This document shows, piece after piece, positions 34,542 through 44,800 of a stretch of 64,000 nt of DNA. How positions within the stretch are numbered: position 1 is the stretch's first letter; every line of letters begins with the position of its first letter. This DNA is from Zygnema cylindricum (taxonomy: Eukaryota; Streptophyta; Zygnematophyceae; Zygnematales; Zygnemataceae): assembly GCA_037447655.1 (NCBI GenBank), contig JBBHKE010001059.1, positions 30,001 through 94,000 of the forward strand, in the 5' to 3' direction. Made by a program: the position numbers and the translations under genes. A model generated the notes under the pieces. That model saw only the letters and a program-made list of their open reading frames with translations. It searched no databases and was not told the origin of the DNA.

Positions 34542-35657
34542 TGTTGAGATTTGAAATCTTTAGTTTAGTAAATAGAGTAGACCAAAAAGACTTAGAATAT
34601 TTTCTAAGTATTTTTATGTAATACTTACCTTTATTAGTGTTACAGTAGAAAAAGTACATTAGAGTGTTTTGTACCTTTGCAATTTTTATAGAGTGGCGTC
34701 GACACACGTTACGCAGGAGACGTTTGGAATCGTCGGATCAGACGGACAGAATCTGATCCGGATACCTCGGAAAATATATAGTACCGCGATTTTTGAAGTC
34801 ATACGGAAATCTTGGAAATCTATGGTACGGAAGATTTCTATGATCGTTAAATGGAAACGTCCGGATATTTTGGAATCGAGTTGTACGATACAGTTTATGA
34901 TCATTGATTTCAAGAGGCGTCGACGGACGCAATTCACTTGGTACCACAAGCATGATTCATGTGGGGCCGCAAGTGACGAGGCATGATTTACGTGGGACCA
35001 CAAGTGACGAGGCGTGATTCACGTGGGACCACAAATGACGAAACACTCAAGTGCTTCAAACTACACTACGACAGTCGGCTGGACTTTAGCGACTTCCGTG
35101 ACTTAGCACCTGGAAAATTTTGTACGGTTCGACTTCTGAAAACATTTGAATAACAGTGGTTTGTAGTTTAGAGTATTAAAAAATAGTATTTCATTAATTT
35201 GGTTTCTGAAAAATAATAATTAGGTTTTTAGAGGTACTCTAGGTAAAGTAAAGTACAGGCTGGATACTTTGTCGTTAGTCAAGATAGTATCCGTGGTACG
35301 GTCAACCGAATTAGTGTGACCAGTAGATACTCACTGCGAGTATATAGTTTAGGACTTAGCTAATTTTGTATCATCAAGTTTTGGGAATATGATTTTCTAA
35401 TGGCAGTTTTTCAGAAACTTCCAAACATCATATCTTATGGTTTACAAGGTCATTTGGGCTACAATTTTAAAAATTGTCATTTTATTGTATTGTGTATCAC
35501 TGCAGCAAATTAGAAGCATATTGGCTTTATGAGTAATATTTTGCGTCAGCTCAAAGTTGGTTGTTGAGTACCTACTTTGAGAGTTTCTGTTGTTTTTCAT
35601 GTCTACTTCCAACACTACTGCTGGTCCTCTTCCAACAACGGTGGCCCTAGAACAACA
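34542..35657 (+). repeat. Family 2 3' LTR of element Y
   Basis: TGTTGAGATTTGAAATC...AGAACAACA, 1116 bp, after the polypurine tract. Followed by ATCTA, matching GTCTA before the 5' LTR at four of five bases. This is the target duplication expected for Copia. It also ends in the MSTSNTTAG-coding segment. Confidence 0.92.
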
Positions 35658-36035
35658 ATCTATTCCTTATACACAGGTTGTAGGAAGTTTGATTCGCGTT
35701 ATGAACTGTACAAGGCCGGACATAGCGGCAGCAGTAGGAGTCTTACCGATCATATGAAGAAAGATAGGGAGGAAGCCAAGAGAGTCATAAGATATCTGGT
35801 AGGAGCCAGAGAGTTATGGTTACATTTGGGAGGGGAGCACATTAATATCACCACTTGGAGTGATGGAGCTATGGGGATGCACCTATGAGAAGAAGCACTT
35901 CTGGATATGTGTAGTTTGTGGGGGAAGGTGCTTGTTATTTGAGTAAAAAACAACAAAAGGTGGCTGCTCAGTCTACTATGGATGCTGAATAAATGGCCTC
36001 TTGTTCTGCTGTGAAAGAATTAATGTGGGTCAAAT
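35658..36035 (+). pseudogene. pol: Copia copy X continued: RNase H fragment
   Basis: With one target copy removed, the frame at 24332 (EFMKS) reads straight on into IPYTQVVGSLIRVMNCTRPD, then REEAKRVIRYLVGARELWLH, LGGEHINITTWSD, QSTMDAE and VKELMWVK. It breaks off near 36035 into unrelated sequence. Confidence 0.85.
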
Positions 36036-36828
36036 CTGTTGTTATGACACAATTACTGGCACTGAAGATGAAGAAGATGCAGCAGTAGTCATCGTAGAAC
36101 AAATCAAGAGAGGAAGCTTCCACAAATACCGATGGCTGAACAGAAACTTTGACAGACTATAACTTTCAGAAAAACGCTCTAAACGTCCTGAAAATTTGCC
36201 ACAATGTAGCTAACATACAAAGGAACACACACACAAAATTTCAATCAATTACGCTAACAAATCTGTGAGATATGTAGAAATGAAATTACATAAAACTGAG
36301 TGTACAGTTTTCATATCATTTGTTCCTAAAAATCAAATTCACTAAGTCCTACTTTTATACACCGAAACTACACTAAGCTATACGGAGGCATTCCAGCCGT
36401 ACATCTAACATTCTATCACAAATATTTACACCGAAGTAAAGACAACGTAAAGNNNNNNNNNNAGTATGTTGAATAAAGGCTTTATAGGTCTGCAAAGGTA
36501 AATTACTAGTAACTTTGCAAGGCATGGTAAATGAAGATTCTATAGGTATACTGAGGTTTTTGGCGGCATGGTATATAAAAGGCTTCAAATGCCTAGTCTA
36601 AGGCAGGCAGACTAGACCGTTAAGGTTAACAGACGACGCACTGCGCACAGCTGTGGTGAGACATTATGGATGTCTCCATGTTATGTGAGATAACATGAAA
36701 AGGATGACATTGTGATTATTTCCATTCATAATATATGTTGATGAATCTTTGATAAGATTTAGAAAAACCAGATGAAATAAATGACTTGATTTCTAAAGTT
36801 TAGAGTTGTGAGGGGATTTAGAGAGAAG
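36036..36828. other. Unassigned sequence with 10-N gap
   Basis: AT-rich, no recognisable domain on either strand. Ns at 36453-36462. Confidence 0.6.
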
Positions 36829-37986
36829 CTGTTGGACTAAGTGAGTAACTGGGTCTAAAGATTTAGGGGAGTGTTGAGATTTGAAATCTTTAGTTCAGTA
36901 AATAAAGTAGACCAAAAAGATTTAGAATAGTTTCTAAGTAGTTGTATATAATACTTACCTTTATTAGTGTTACAGTAGGAAAAGTACAATAGAGTGTATT
37001 GTACCTCTGTAGGTATTACAGAGTGGTGTCGACACGCGTCACGCAGCAGACAATTGGAATTGCCAGATCAGACGGACGGAATCTGATCCGTAAACTTCGG
37101 AAAATATATGGTACGGCGGTTTTTGGAGTCATATGGATATCTTAGAAGTAAATGGTACGGAACGTTTCAATGATCATTAAATGGAAACGTCTGGATATTT
37201 CGGAAATAAGTTGTATGATACGATTTATGATCATTGATTTTGAGAGACGTCGACAGACGCGATTCACTTGGGATTAAAAACATGATTCACGTGGGACCAC
37301 AAGTGACGAGGCGTGATTTGCGTGGGACTAGAAGTGACGAGGCGTGATTCACGTGGGACCATAAGTGACGAAGCACTCAGGTGTTTCGTACTACACTACG
37401 ACAATCGGTTGGACTTTAGCGATTACCGTAACTAAGCACCTGGAACATTTTGTACGGTTCGTCATCTGAAAATATTTGAATAATAATGTTTTGTAGTTTA
37501 GTGTATTAAAAATTAGTGTTTCATTAATTAGGTTTTTAGAAAATAATAATTAGGTTTTTGGAGGTACTCTAGGTACAGTAAAGTACAGGCTGGATACTTT
37601 GTCGTTTGTCAAGTTAATTCTGTAGTACGGTCACCCGAATTAGTGTGACCAGTAGATACTCACTGTGAGTATATATTTTAGGACTTAGCCAATTTTGTAT
37701 TACCCAGTATTGGGAATGTGATTTTCTAAGGGTAATTTTTGGGAAACTTCTAAACATTATATCTTATGGTTTACTTGGTCATTTGGGCTGCAATTTTGGA
37801 AATTGTTATTTTACTGTGTTATTTATCATTATGGCAAATTTGAGGCATATTGGCTTCCTGAGTCATATTTTGTGTCAGTTCAAAGTTGGCTCTTGAGTAG
37901 GTACTTTGATAGTTTCTGTTGTTTTTCATGTCTACTTCCACTATTACTGCTGGTCCTCCTCCTGCAACGGTGGTTTTAGAACAACA
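36829..37986 (+). repeat. Family 2 LTR with a remnant of its upstream internal end
   Basis: About 40 bp of pol end (REAVGLSE-like) and polypurine tract TTAGGGGAG precede an LTR at 36872-37986 that starts TGTTGAGATTTG and ends AGAACAACA. It is therefore a 3' LTR whose element body is deleted. To its right is CTTCAAAGG, unrelated to the flank of Y. Confidence 0.88.
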
Positions 37987-38075
37987 CTTCAAAGGTACAT
38001 TTTTTCACAAAATGACGTAAGTGACCTATGCGCAACTAAAACAGTCACTTTCATGATCAATTCCCTTACATAAAT
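37987..38075. mobile_element. Right end fragment of the long-TIR element
   Basis: AAATGACGTAAGTGAC, GCGCAACTAAAACAGTCAC and CATGATCAATTCCCTTA match the right ends at 52299 and 60291. The rest of this copy is not adjacent. Confidence 0.75.
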
Positions 38076-38266
38076 ATTGATCCCGTACTATAAGAGTGAC
38101 TTCCTGATGTAACCACACTCCAATTTGGTAAAAATAGTGTGCTTGTTCACAACACTGTTTTTCCCGATTCGTTACAGTTTAGTTAGCGGAACACTTGGGT
38201 TGTTAACCTCCATAGGCGCGACAAAATTTCATCGGTTGATTATGCTTTTTCGCTTATCGAACGTAT

Positions 38267-38937
38267 ACCGTGAATCGTTATTAGGGTTTATAACGTTGTT
38301 TCAATGCCCCCAAATTTTAACCCTCGAACTTAAAATAGAATTAATAACTAGAATTGTTTTTTTACGTTATTGTAGGTATTTCACTTTTCAATCAGCGTTA
38401 TAACTCTAATTTTGGCACTTTTAAATAATGTAATGTACGAAATGTTTTTGTCCCCACTAAAATTGCTCAATATTTCGTACTGATGTACAAAATAAGTGTT
38501 AGATAAAGGCGTCAACACGCAAAATCGAGTGCGTCGCCAAGGAAAAGCACATTCAGTTTTGATTCCTTGAGATAAAGACACGGATAAATCTTGCGAACTT
38601 GTTCTCACATGTTCAACGTCGGATATGTGAACACAGGTTATACTGGCGTCGACACGCGAAATCGAGTGCGTCGCCAAGGAAAAGCGCACACAGTTTTGAT
38701 TCCTTGTGATAAAAACACGGAAAAATCTTGCGAACTTGTTCTCACATGTTCAACGTCGGATATGTGAACACAGGTAATACTGGCTACACCATGGGAAAAG
38801 GCTACCTAAATTAGCGTTAGTGAATAAATTAAAGTAATTTCTTTTTGGGAGAAGGGACTTGAACCCAATTGAGTGTTAATAACACTATTTTTTTTTGTAC
38901 AGTAATTATTTCTTAACGTTAATAGCAATTCACAGTG
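38267..38937. mobile_element. TA-target MITE containing a 137-bp tandem duplication
   Basis: Left end TACCGTGAATCGTTATTAG, right end AACGTTAATAGCAATTCACA then GTGTA. Its interior carries two 137-bp direct repeats. The reading frames are not conserved. Confidence 0.65.
38508..38781. repeat. Tandem duplication, 2 x 137 bp
   Basis: Units start at 38508 and 38645. Both contain AATCGAGTGCGTCGCCAAGG and TGTTCAACGTCGGATATGTG, with about ten differences between them. Confidence 0.92.
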
Positions 38938-38948
38938 TAATGTATAGT

Positions 38949-39355
38949 ATACCGTGAATTGCTATTAGCGTTCATGACTCTCATTGGGGTACCCCGTTTT
39001 TTTTGGCAAATTCCCAAATAGAATCAATCATTCTAAATGTTTTTGAACGTTTTTTGAGGTACCCCACCTAATAGGGTTCATAACTGTAATACAATGTCCT
39101 TCTAAATAGTGTGGTGTACGGACTGTCAAATCCGTATTATTTTGTAATTTTTCAAGTAAAAAAGTACAGAAATATATATTTACGCTAACGCGCGCGCATG
39201 TAAATGTGCTATGGGAAAAATAACGTGGATGTCACAAAAACGCGATGGCGTACGGTTTGAACAATTTGGTACCAGACATATTTTAGTGTGAAGATATAAT
39301 GTGCCGACAATTATTACAAAGTAGTTTAAAAATTAGAGTTAATGATAAATTAGAA
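38949..39355. mobile_element. TA-target MITE, right end unclear
   Basis: Begins TATACCGTGAATTGCTATTAG immediately after the preceding element. It contains AAATAGTGTGGTGTACGGAC as in the 10 and 12 kb copies. The right boundary near 39355 is a guess. Confidence 0.45.
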
Positions 39356-39361
39356 TAAACA

Positions 39362-39670
39362 TTGGGAATTGCTAATGGCAGAGACGATTTTTTCTTCGCG
39401 CAGGTAGTTGTCAGAAATTCTACATTTGAAGTACATTTTCGTACAAGCTACATACCTTTAAGTTTAGATTTCACGGTCAATCCGTCAAACAACTTTGACT
39501 GGCGAAATTTTGTAACGACGGCTAAGAAAGTGTCCTGGTTGCAAACATTGAGAGTCATAAAAAAAAAAACAATTCACACAGCCGGCGCAAGTTTATTGTA
39601 ACAGAACTGTAGCAGCCAAATATATATAAAAATGGTTGCGCGTAGGTAGTTTCTCACTTCACGTGACTCC
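39362..39670. mobile_element. Left arm of a diverged long-TIR element
   Basis: GGGAATTGCTAATGGCAG, ACGGTCAATCCGTCAAACAA, AATTCACACAGCCGG and CACTTCACGTGACTCCCAC follow the order of the 50404-50740 arm, with much divergence. Confidence 0.65.
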
Positions 39671-39693
39671 CACACACCGACATTTGATTTAGT

Positions 39694-39908
39694 CACTTAG
39701 CCGCAAAGATATAATCTAATCGCAAACCGTTATAAATTATAGGACGACGTACGACATCTATAAACTCGCAGGAAACCAAATTAACTTCATACAAAATCAA
39801 CTTTTGATTTTGTATAAAGTCAATCTCGTTTCGTGCGTGTTTATAGATGTCGTACGTCATCCTATAATTTATAACGGTTGGCGATTAGATTATATTTTTG
39901 CGACTAAA
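39694..39908. repeat. Long hairpin, about 100-bp arms
   Basis: The arms fold around 39803 (ACAAAATCA/TGATTTTGT). Inner and outer pairs include AGATGTCGTACGTC/GACGTACGACATCT and TAATTTATAACGGTT. Only a few bulges. It may be the centre of the surrounding TIR element. Such a transcript would be a Dicer substrate, but expression is unknown. Confidence 0.85.
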
Positions 39909-40344
39909 GGTATGTCCCCATGTACTTGTAACTTAGCGAACTTACTTTGTATTTTAGCGCGGATCCGTCGGACCCGGTTTTCAAGTGTCCCTGTGTCTGT
40001 AAGGACGAAATCGCAACTTACGCTTATGACGATTGTATACGTCGACAATACCTGTGACGGTTGTCAACATCTACAATCTGTGGTCGCACGATATTTTTTG
40101 GAACTGCTTTGTGACGTCGCATGTCTTACCGTGACATTGTAGACGTACCGCATTCCAGCCTTGCAGTTTCACGGTTGAAGAAGATGCGCTTTGCCCTTCG
40201 CGTCTCCTGTCCGCTCGAGGTGAAATGGCATCAGAATTTGAAGACCCCTGCAAATAAAAAATCTGTACAGGACGAAAACGGACAAAATCAAACAAACTGT
40301 GTACTTTTTTTCGTCTTATTATAACGCAAACGGACAGAACATAG
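39909..40344. other. No gene seen
   Basis: Moderate-GC sequence between a hairpin and LTR B. Two overlapping frames (67 and 74 codons, opposite strands) lack any motif. Confidence 0.5.
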
Positions 40345-41258
40345 TGTAGAAATTAATGGTTTTAAAGTATAAACTAGGTTTGAATAGAAATAAAGAAGCC
40401 GAGGTAGTCTACCTCTAACTTCTCTCTCCAAACTCTCAAACTTGTCGCAGTCACTGAGAAATTGGAGAGGAAGCTAGAGCCATGGCTACCTAGGCTATCC
40501 TGAGGTTTACGGGAAAATTATATTAGATAGGGAATTATTAACTAAAAGGTATGTGCCAGCCACAGGATTTGATCGTGGTACCTGCCGGCCGACAGACAGT
40601 AGATAACCGGTAGCCTTAGCCGTTAAGTCTAGAAGCAGTCTTACGTATTATATAGTACGATAATTAATTAAACATTAATTCGTAGGATAAATCATCTAAC
40701 TATAATTGTTAACGGGACACATAGATCTGGTAGTATAAAAGTACGAATTGCGGTACGGATAAGAAATCAATACCGCGCATTGATTTCTTAAGCGAAACAA
40801 ATACCGCGCAGGTATTTATTACGGCTACGATCAAATGCGAGATTAATCGGACGGCCGGAATTAGCGCCGAGATCGCAGAAGAAGAATTCGGCGGTTTGTG
40901 GGCATCGCCACATCGGATGACACGTGGCGATGTTACATTGGAGCGCATATCTCCGAGGATTAAAGGAGCGAATCCAGACATACCACGTGTGGACATTTTG
41001 GCAATGTCGTACAATGTCTGTACATAAAGTACACCAGCAGCTATACTTTTGCGTACGGAACTGTATTCTAATTGGTTCCGCACCTCAGTAGATAGAGTGT
41101 GTGAGAGAGATAGGACTTAGAAAAACTAGGAGATAAGACCCTCTCTCCCAGAGAGCTTCTGTAAAAAAGGTCAACTTTGACCCTACATAACTTACTGCTC
41201 AGGTGAGCAAATTCAGAGATTCTTTTAGCTATTGACTCAGGGGAGTCTTGCCTTCACA
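40345..41258 (+). repeat. Family 1 LTR (5' LTR of B)
   Basis: Starts TGTAGAAATTAATGG and ends GCCTTCACA, about 914 bp. Contains the ABRE/G-box GACACGTGGC (40918-40927). The tRNA-like block is on the minus strand. Followed by a leader with CTGAAACACAAAGGGGTTAG shared with W. Confidence 0.8.
40552..40633 (-). other. tRNA-like module in LTR of B
   Basis: Minus strand: GACTTAACGGCTAAGGCTAC (A-box) and ACGATCAAATCC (B-box GATCAAATC), then TGTGGCTGGCAC. Closest in sequence to the W copy. Again antisense to its own gag. Confidence 0.55.
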
Positions 41259-41372
41259 GAGTAACAGGTGGTCAGAGTTTTTGTCTCCCACGGTGGCAGT
41301 TGTTTTTGCTGAAACACAAAGGGGTTAGGATTATCCTAGAGGCTTCTTGGAAGCTGTCCACTCTGAGGACTT

Positions 41373-41790
41373 ATGGAGGTCTCAGAGTTTCAGGATATGG
41401 GCCCACCCTCTAGGGTACCAATATTTAATGGAACTGGCTTCATATACTGGGAAAGTATGATGATAGGAGCTCTATGCGAAAAAAGGTTTTGGGGGATAGT
41501 GAGTAGACGATTGGGGCGTCCATCAGGTCTTGGAATTCCTCCAGGTTTGGAGGAACCAGATTCACCATGAAAGAGGATCCACCTTCAACGGAGGAAACAA
41601 AAGAAGGAGAGGTGGTGGACAAAGGAAAGGAGAAGGAGACGACCACACCAATAGCAACTGGTTCGACATTCATGTCACCTTTTCCGAGGAATGAGGAGAA
41701 TGATACTGAAACCTGGGACTTCAACAATATGGCGGCAAAGCACTTCATCCTACGCCATCTCACTCAAGGACTTGCATGTCCCCATTTACA
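41373..41790 (+). pseudogene. gag: Copia family 1 gag N-terminus (copy B)
   Basis: MEVSEFQDMGPPSRVPIFNG, then YWESMMIGALCEKRFWGIVS; a frameshift; STEETKEGEVVDKGKEKETT and NMAAKHFILRHLTQGLACPH. It matches V and Z gag, then stops at about 41790 against the gag-protease element on the opposite strand. No body or 3' LTR. Confidence 0.8.
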
Positions 41791-41879
41791 GGTTGTCGAG
41801 CTTGCCAGAGAAACACAAAGGAAGGGCCCGCTGCCCGGAATGGCCGGTCTCGGCGTCCTGCAAAGAACCCACCAATGCT

Positions 41880-44800
41880 AATGCTTCCCATAGTAATGAT
41901 TATGCCCACTGCTGACCCCATCCCTCTAAATAGGCATGCATGCACAGGTAGGGAATAGGGATGAGTGCATGGGAAGGCGAAAAGATCTCCCCTCCCCCTT
42001 ACTTTCCCCATTAAGCCAAGGAAAGGGGTTGGGTTCTCGGTAATCGGGTTGGTGCCCCAATTTCCCCGGTTCCATAAATCCAAAGTAACCACAACTTTGG
42101 TTCCTTCGGGATTTCCTGGGTCGCGAACCGTACATTGCTCCTTCCAAACACTCATACTCATATTCACGCGGGTCCAAGTTGCCATTCCCAACAGAATTTC
42201 AAACTGATTCCCTTCTACCACTAAGAAAGGAAGTCCAAGTTTCACCTTTTGTCCCGCATCATCTGAGAATTCAATGTCCATGGCTTTGATGATTCCATGG
42301 ACTGGCTGATTGCCGCTGCTGACTGTGCTCAAGCAGATGTTACTCGGGCAGATCTGGGGTCTGTGTTCTTCCGGCATTTTCTGCAATGCAGAAGTAGTAA
42401 TGAGGTTCGGAAGTGCTCCGGTATCAACCAGAGCGTCCTGATACCCACCGTACCGTTCAGTTTGAAATTCCCGGTCCGGTTTAGAATGAGTGCCACGGAC
42501 AAAGTTTTGTAGTCTCTATCCGCCATAGGGGTCTTAGGATCTGAAGAGAAGTATACCGCCGTGGGTGGTGTCACCCTGTCGACTTTGTCTTTTCCAGAAT
42601 GGATTTTTTCTCCCAGGGCCTGAATGAGGATCTCTTTGGGCAGATTATGGGAGGAAGCAAGGGTCTTGACGTGGGTCAAGGCATAAGGCATCAAATGTCG
42701 GACCAGCATAACAGCAGGCTTGGAGGAATGGAGCGGAGCTTTTGGGGAGGATGTCGGCGAATTTTGTTCCTGATCCGGTTCTATCTCTTCGTTGCCATCA
42801 GTTTCAGAACCGGAATCTGGTACGGGTGGTGTTTTTGGTGCATCCTCGTCCGGGCGTTCGGCCATAAACCGCTCAAACCAATCCTGTGTACTTTTTTTGT
42901 CTTCTTCCAATGATTTCTTCTCCTGCTGTAGTTTCTCGCTCTTGTAATTTTCGAAACCGGGAGGAAGTTTAGGCTTAGGAGGAAGAGGAGGGGGTTGAGT
43001 GGGCTTGATCCCAAGTCCTATGTCAGTGTTCAGAATGACGGCCCTGGGCGTGAAAGACAAAGGCCCGGTGGCCTTCCGGTTGTGGTCCTTTTGGCCCATT
43101 TTCCTCTTGTCTCTCCTTTGATCCGAGGTTGAAGAGCGAAGTTGTCTACGACCATCTCCCACTCCTACATTCCACGCTCCGTGAAGTAAACTGCTAGCAT
43201 GGTGGGCATTTGGAGGTTCCAAATCCCAACCCATCATATCATCTTCGTTAGCACCCGGTGTGTTTTGAAGCTCAAGCTCCGCTAGCTTTTGTAGTAAATC
43301 TTGTTTTTGTCTTTGGAGTCGTTGCGCTGCCGTAAGAGGAGCAGGCCGGTAAGTCGACCCCAAACGAAGGGCAGCCAATTCTGCAGCCATGGCAGCCATC
43401 TGCTGACTCTGCTGTTGGATTATTATCTCCGGTGTAAGTCTTGCGGGAGCAGTCGTTAATGGTTCTGGCGTCACTGGTGTAGGCAGCCCTAGGCGCTCCC
43501 AAGGATAAAGGAGTTGTAAGGGAAGAGAGTTAACGGCAGTCTCTCCTCCTCCCGTGAACAGAGCGAATTGCATCATTTCCTTCGGTATCCCGTTCTTCCG
43601 GAAACATTGTCCCTCCTTGTGCCCCATAAAACCACAAGCCTCGCATTTGTGACCCTCAGTGGTATACTTGCTCTGAATCTCGTTGGAGATCTGAGCATCG
43701 TCAAACTTAGGCAGTTTGATTTGCCGCAGTTCGGACTGGGACATTTTCGAAGTTTCGCTCCGGGGAGTGGGTCGGTAATTGTTCTTTGTGACCGGTGTCC
43801 TCTCCCCCCCCCCTGCTTTGAGCCTTTCTTCATACTGCTTCTGGCTCCTTTCTTAACGCTCTACCTCCCATTCTTTCAACTTGAGGGCTAGCTCCGGTTT
43901 GAGTTTCCTGCTGCAGTGTTTCCATCCATGTCCAGGTTGTTGACAATTTAGGCAATTGTACAGAATCACCCGATCGTCGGCCCCCATTACAGGTTCTTGC
44001 CCGCTGTCCACAACTTGCTTCCCTTTAAGCTTCCGCAAAGCTTGGAGTTCCGCTTGTTCTTCCCCACTTAAGGAAGTTTCCCCGGCGAATCCTGCAAAAT
44101 TCGCTCTTGCCTTGCCGGTCACGGCTTTTTCCCTCGCCTCACTGTGAACGAAGTGGTCGTATAACTTCATGGCCACCAGGGATATGTCCTTGGCCGAGGG
44201 ATTTATGTCCTGGATGGCTTGTCTTGCAATCCAGTTATCCAAGGCAGTCTGCCCTGTCGGTCCGAAGGAATTACGGACAGCAATGAAATACTTCGTAGCC
44301 ATCGCAGGAAGATCAATGGTTGACAGCTTAGTTTTCTGGCACAGGCTGGATAGACGGTTGAAAAGAGTCTGGGGTGTCTCGCTCTTTAAGCATCGGAATT
44401 CCGTGAATTCCTTGATGGCCGATTCGTTCCTCTCAGTGTAGAGGAGTCGCCAGATATTCAGAAGGGTGGTGCAAGGAGTAGGATTTGCCACCATGCGTGT
44501 TGCGGCCCGAGCTGCCTGAATAGCTTGCAGCTTGTTAACATAGGCTCTTCCTTGGGCCTGTAGCTTCATATCATCGGTGAATGTGGCTGTCACGGGGTGG
44601 CCGCCGCTGCCGCCAAGTCAGCCTCAGCTTGTAGAACGGCCGCATCAAGAGTGGGATCAGAGATCTTGATGCTAAGGGGGCATCAAAAGAGGATGACGCT
44701 CCTTATAGTCTGCCAACGCCCCTCCAGAGAGGTAGTTGACCATCATGGGAAAGAGAGTCGTCTCGAAGTCATCCGACACTGCTCCTCCCCTGTACTTATT

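Noticed and set aside
41166-41300. Primer-binding site of family 1 after the LTR end
   Set aside because: The sequences after the four LTR ends (GGGGTGAAGG, GAGTAACAGG and so on) share a pattern but do not match a plant tRNA 3' end that I can name, so no PBS is called.
42435-42460. Programmed -1 frameshift between gag and the DTGA protease
   Set aside because: The shift is real, but there is no slippery heptamer near ACGGTGGG, and other frame breaks and stops occur in the same element, so ordinary decay is the simpler reading.
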